Part shown: positions 44,444 to 46,524 of the stretch, one piece after another
Layout: every line of letters begins with the position of its first letter
How positions within the stretch are numbered: position 1 is the stretch's first letter
Assembly: GCA_900314995.1 (NCBI GenBank)
Contig: OMXK01000035.1
Coordinates: 1-46,524, forward strand
Direction: 5' to 3'
Length of the DNA stretch: 46,524 nucleotides
Source: an uncultured Prevotella sp.
GTDB lineage: Bacteria > Bacteroidota > Bacteroidia > Bacteroidales > Bacteroidaceae
The notes under the pieces: model-generated
What the model was told of the DNA's origin: nothing
The model's input: the letters and a program-made list of their open reading frames with translations, nothing else
The model's database searches: none
Position numbers and translations under genes: made by a program

Positions 44444-45859
44444 ATGGATAATAGTCACAAGGCGCTCTGGGACAACTGCCTCCAACTGATCAAGGCAAAC
44501 GTTACCGAGCAGCAATACAAAACGTGGTTCGCACCAATCGTCTTCGAGTCCTACTCTGAGACGGAGCAGACGCTTCTGGTGCAGCTTCCCAGCAGATACG
44601 TCTTTGAGTATCTGGAGCAGCACTACGTGTCTCTATTATCTAAGGTACTCGCGCGAGTGTTTGGAGCTAATGTCCGTCTCAGCTATCGTATCGTAGAGGT
44701 AAGAGGCTCGCATCACGACGTGGTGACAGAGGTGGAGAGCGAGGGCCCCAGTGCCATTGAGGAGCCCCAGCCTTCAGCCCGCGTCAACAAGTCACCCTCC
44801 GTGCTCGATGCCGCCATGCCCCAGCAGCTGAACCCGCAGCTCGATCCCAAGAAGACTTTCCAGAACTATATCGAGGGCGACTCCAACAAGTTGCCGCGCA
44901 CGGTGGGACTCTCTATCGCAGAGCATCCGGGCAAGACCACCTTCAACCCCTTCTTCATATACGGTCCCTCCGGCTGCGGTAAGACCCATCTGATCAACGC
45001 CATTGGCGTGCGCTGCAAGGAGACCTATCATCAGAAGCGCGTGCTCTATGTCTCAGCCCGTCTGTTCCAGGTACAGTTCACCGACTCTGTGCGCCACAAC
45101 ACGACCAACGATTTCATCAATTTCTATCAGTCCATCGATGTGCTGATAGTCGATGATATCCAGGAGTGGATGAACTCCCCGAAGACGCTCGACACGTTCT
45201 TCCACATCTTCAACCACCTCTTCCGCTGTGGCAAGCAGATTATCCTTGCCAGCGACCGTCCGCCAGTTGATCTGGAGGGCATGAAGGATCGCCTGCTCAC
45301 GCGTTTCGCCTGCGGCCTGATTGCAGAGCTCGAGAAGCCCAACGTGCAGCTGTGCGTCGACATCCTCAATGCCAAGTGTCGCCGCGACGGCTTGAAGATT
45401 CCTGCCGAAGTCATCCAGTTTATCGCCGAGACAGCCAATGGCAGCGTGCGCGATCTGGAAGGCGTGGTCAATTCGCTGATGGCCTATTCGATTGTGTACA
45501 ACTCGAATATCGACATGCGTTTGGCCGAGCGCATCATCAAGCGAGCCGTGAAGATTGACAACCATCCGCTCACCATCGACGAGATTATGGAGAAGGTGTG
45601 CAACCACTACGGCGTCAGCCAGCAGTCAGCATTCGGCAAGAGCCGCAAGCGCAACTATGTACAGGTGCGTCAGGTATCCATGTATCTGGCTCAGAAGCAC
45701 ACCAAGATGCCCGCCTCGCGCATCGGCCAGCTGATTGGCGGCCGCGACCACTCCACGGTGATCCACTCCTGCAACACGATAGAGCAGCGCCTCAAGGTCG
45801 ACAAAGCCTTCCTCGACGAGATCTCCAGCATCGAAAACTCCTTCAAACTGAAGAAATAA
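44444..45859 (+). CDS. dnaA: Chromosomal replication initiator DnaA
   Basis: It binds DnaA boxes, melts the origin and loads the helicase. The 471 residues comprise domain I (LWDNCLQLIKANVTEQQYKT), a variable Pro/Gln-rich linker, AAA+ domain III with Walker A GPSGCGKTH (174-182), Walker B VLIVDDIQ and sensor LTRFACGL, and domain IV with the DnaA-box helix-turn-helix GRDHSTVIHSCNTI. The length is normal. It is the last core gene before the noncoding TGTAGC repeat region. Confidence 0.96.
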   Translation: MDNSHKALWDNCLQLIKANVTEQQYKTWFAPIVFESYSETEQTLLVQLPSRYVFEYLEQHYVSLLSKVLARVFGANVRLSYRIVEVRGSHHDVVTEVESEGPSAIEEPQPSARVNKSPSVLDAAMPQQLNPQLDPKKTFQNYIEGDSNKLPRTVGLSIAEHPGKTTFNPFFIYGPSGCGKTHLINAIGVRCKETYHQKRVLYVSARLFQVQFTDSVRHNTTNDFINFYQSIDVLIVDDIQEWMNSPKTLDTFFHIFNHLFRCGKQIILASDRPPVDLEGMKDRLLTRFACGLIAELEKPNVQLCVDILNAKCRRDGLKIPAEVIQFIAETANGSVRDLEGVVNSLMAYSIVYNSNIDMRLAERIIKRAVKIDNHPLTIDEIMEKVCNHYGVSQQSAFGKSRKRNYVQVRQVSMYLAQKHTKMPASRIGQLIGGRDHSTVIHSCNTIEQRLKVDKAFLDEISSIENSFKLKK

Positions 45860-45968
45860 CCCCATCCCGTCCCCCCATCGCCCTCCACGCTGCCCTCCGC
45901 GCTGCGCTCCACCCCATCGCGAGATACATCTCTTTATTCATTTCCATAACCTTCTCATTAAAAATACC

Positions 45969-45996
45969 AAATGTAGCAGTGTAGCAATGTAGCACG
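45969..45996 (+). repeat. First TGTAGC repeat cluster after dnaA
   Basis: Units TGTAGCAG, TGTAGCAA and TGTAGCAC in tandem. The first 18 bases of this cluster equal those at 27112-27129. Confidence 0.7.
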
Positions 45997-46051
45997 TCAT
46001 TGGCATACAATTATCAGAGACACAGGCAGATAGCGATTCCTCGCCCATCGA

Positions 46052-46260
46052 CTGCGCTACAACGCTACAACGCTACATTAGGTTTTTTGTATTTTCATCT
46101 CGGTGGTCTTATCTCTTATTATATTTTATATATATTATAACATATATAAAATTAGAATATATAGAGAGAGATTTCTGCAGAGAGGATTTCTGCACTTCTA
46201 CGCTCCACCACGGCGCACAACTTAATTTCGCTAATGTAGCGTTGTAGCGTTGTAGCGCAG
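46052..46260. repeat. Perfect 30-bp inverted repeat of TGTAGC units around AT-rich core
   Basis: 46052-46081 and 46231-46260 are exact reverse complements over 30 bases, each with three 8-base units (TGTAGCGT, TGTAGCGT, TGTAGCGC in the right arm). The 149-base core contains the AT-rich hairpin and the GATTTCTGCA direct repeat. Confidence 0.85.
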
Positions 46261-46352
46261 GGTATAACTTCAGGGGCTTTACAGAAGGCCATTTAGCCTA
46301 AAAAGCAGCATTTTAACATTTCAAAAATAATTCGCGGAAAAATGCGAAAAAA

Positions 46353-46384
46353 TTTGTTTTGCGCTTTTCTATTTTGTACCTTTG
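46353..46384 (+). promoter_or_regulatory. Promoter of the right HU-like gene
   Basis: TTTG (46353-46356) and TACCTTTG (46377-46384) are 20 bases apart, an exact Bacteroidetes -33/-7 pair. The ATG at 46464 lies about 80 bases downstream. Confidence 0.65.
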
Positions 46385-46463
46385 TGCCGTGATCACATGC
46401 GGGGAGCGACGGACCGATGCAGATTGTCGCAAAACATCTAAAACCATTTAAAACATTAAGCCT

Positions 46464-46524
46464 ATGGCAGTAAAAAATCCACAATTCGAAATCAACATTC
46501 GTAAGAACACCAACGCCAACAACC
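46464..46524 (+). CDS. HU-like DNA-binding protein, 5' end only
   Basis: Twenty codons are visible before the right edge: MAVKNPQFEINIRKNTNANN. This is a close paralogue of the left-edge gene (MVQNPQFLINIRKNINANN), with only a few base differences in the shared part, but on the opposite strand. It belongs to the HU/IHF-related family of Bacteroidales. The start fits the promoter at 46353-46384. The function is inferred from the family; the rest of the gene is outside the window. Confidence 0.7.
   Translation, partial: MAVKNPQFEINIRKNTNANN

Larger units (their letters stand above)
45860..46463. other. 600-base noncoding region after dnaA
   Basis: There are no convincing genes. It holds three clusters of TGTAGC units (45971-45994; 46052-46081 in opposite orientation; 46231-46260), an AT-rich hairpin (TTTTATATAT 46124-46133 with 46142-46151), the direct repeat GATTTCTGCA at 46170-46179 and 46185-46194, and at its right end the promoter of the HU-like gene. 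It could be a regulatory spacer, an origin-like region or an element boundary. Confidence 0.6.

Noticed and set aside
45969-46260. CRISPR array
   Set aside because: The repeated unit is only 8 bases in direct tandem without spacers, and no cas genes are present.

Overview
The window looks like the chromosome of a Bacteroidota member, most likely a gut or rumen Prevotella-type organism. The evidence is a full-length SprA (type 9 secretion translocon), a DUF4954 protein, a DUF4248 protein, HU-like and VirE_N/DUF3987 proteins typical of Bacteroidales, and many upstream regions carrying the Bacteroidetes -7 promoter box TAnnTTTG. Housekeeping genes are moderately GC-rich, whereas the restriction-modification region near the left end is visibly richer in A+T.

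Layout. (1) 1-1,017: the 5' end of an HU-like DNA-binding gene on the minus strand, a divergent intergenic region with phased TACTTATA repeats, a DUF4248 gene, and about 400 bases of noncoding DNA holding a hairpin and a 50-bp all-A/T perfect palindrome. (2) 1,018-9,660: an accessory island bounded by a perfect 28-bp inverted repeat (981-1008 and 9662-9689). It has a Bro-N gene, an EcoRII-type restriction-modification pair, a 144-nt imperfect hairpin, a small protein sharing a peptide tag with the restriction enzyme, then a structured leader and a five-gene cassette ending in a primase-helicase-like protein. An M15 peptidase gene follows. (3) 10,297-14,998, minus strand: nagB, a GH97 enzyme and a GH67 alpha-glucuronidase in an apparent operon for glycan use. 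The GH67 gene carries a 7-bp tandem repeat inside its coding sequence. (4) 15,134-25,753, plus strand: hflX, a DUF4954 protein, an M16 protease, class I fumarase and two tandem M6 proteases. (5) 25,750-31,155: a TPR/coiled-coil membrane protein (minus), a three-gene cassette (DUF2975, XRE regulator, membrane protein) flanked by a near-perfect 30-bp inverted repeat, and clpB (minus). (6) 31,654-44,081: ruvA, sprA, a nitroreductase (minus), a free-standing ribonucleotide-reductase C-terminal-like protein, folB, a periplasmic amidase and an MCE/MlaD protein. (7) 44,444-46,524: dnaA, a 600-base noncoding region with three TGTAGC repeat clusters around an AT-rich hairpin, and the start of a second HU-like gene.

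How the parts fit. The left island combines defence (EcoRII-type restriction-modification) with a replication-like cassette and genes (HU-like, DUF4248, VirE_N helicase, peptidoglycan hydrolase) that recur together in Bacteroidales genomes. The core genes cover glycan catabolism, envelope biogenesis, protein secretion, recombination, chaperone activity and replication initiation. The parts I could least explain from known families are the tag-sharing restriction locus with its long hairpin, the 8-bp-periodic TGTAGC inverted repeats, and the phase-variation-like heptamer in the glucuronidase gene.
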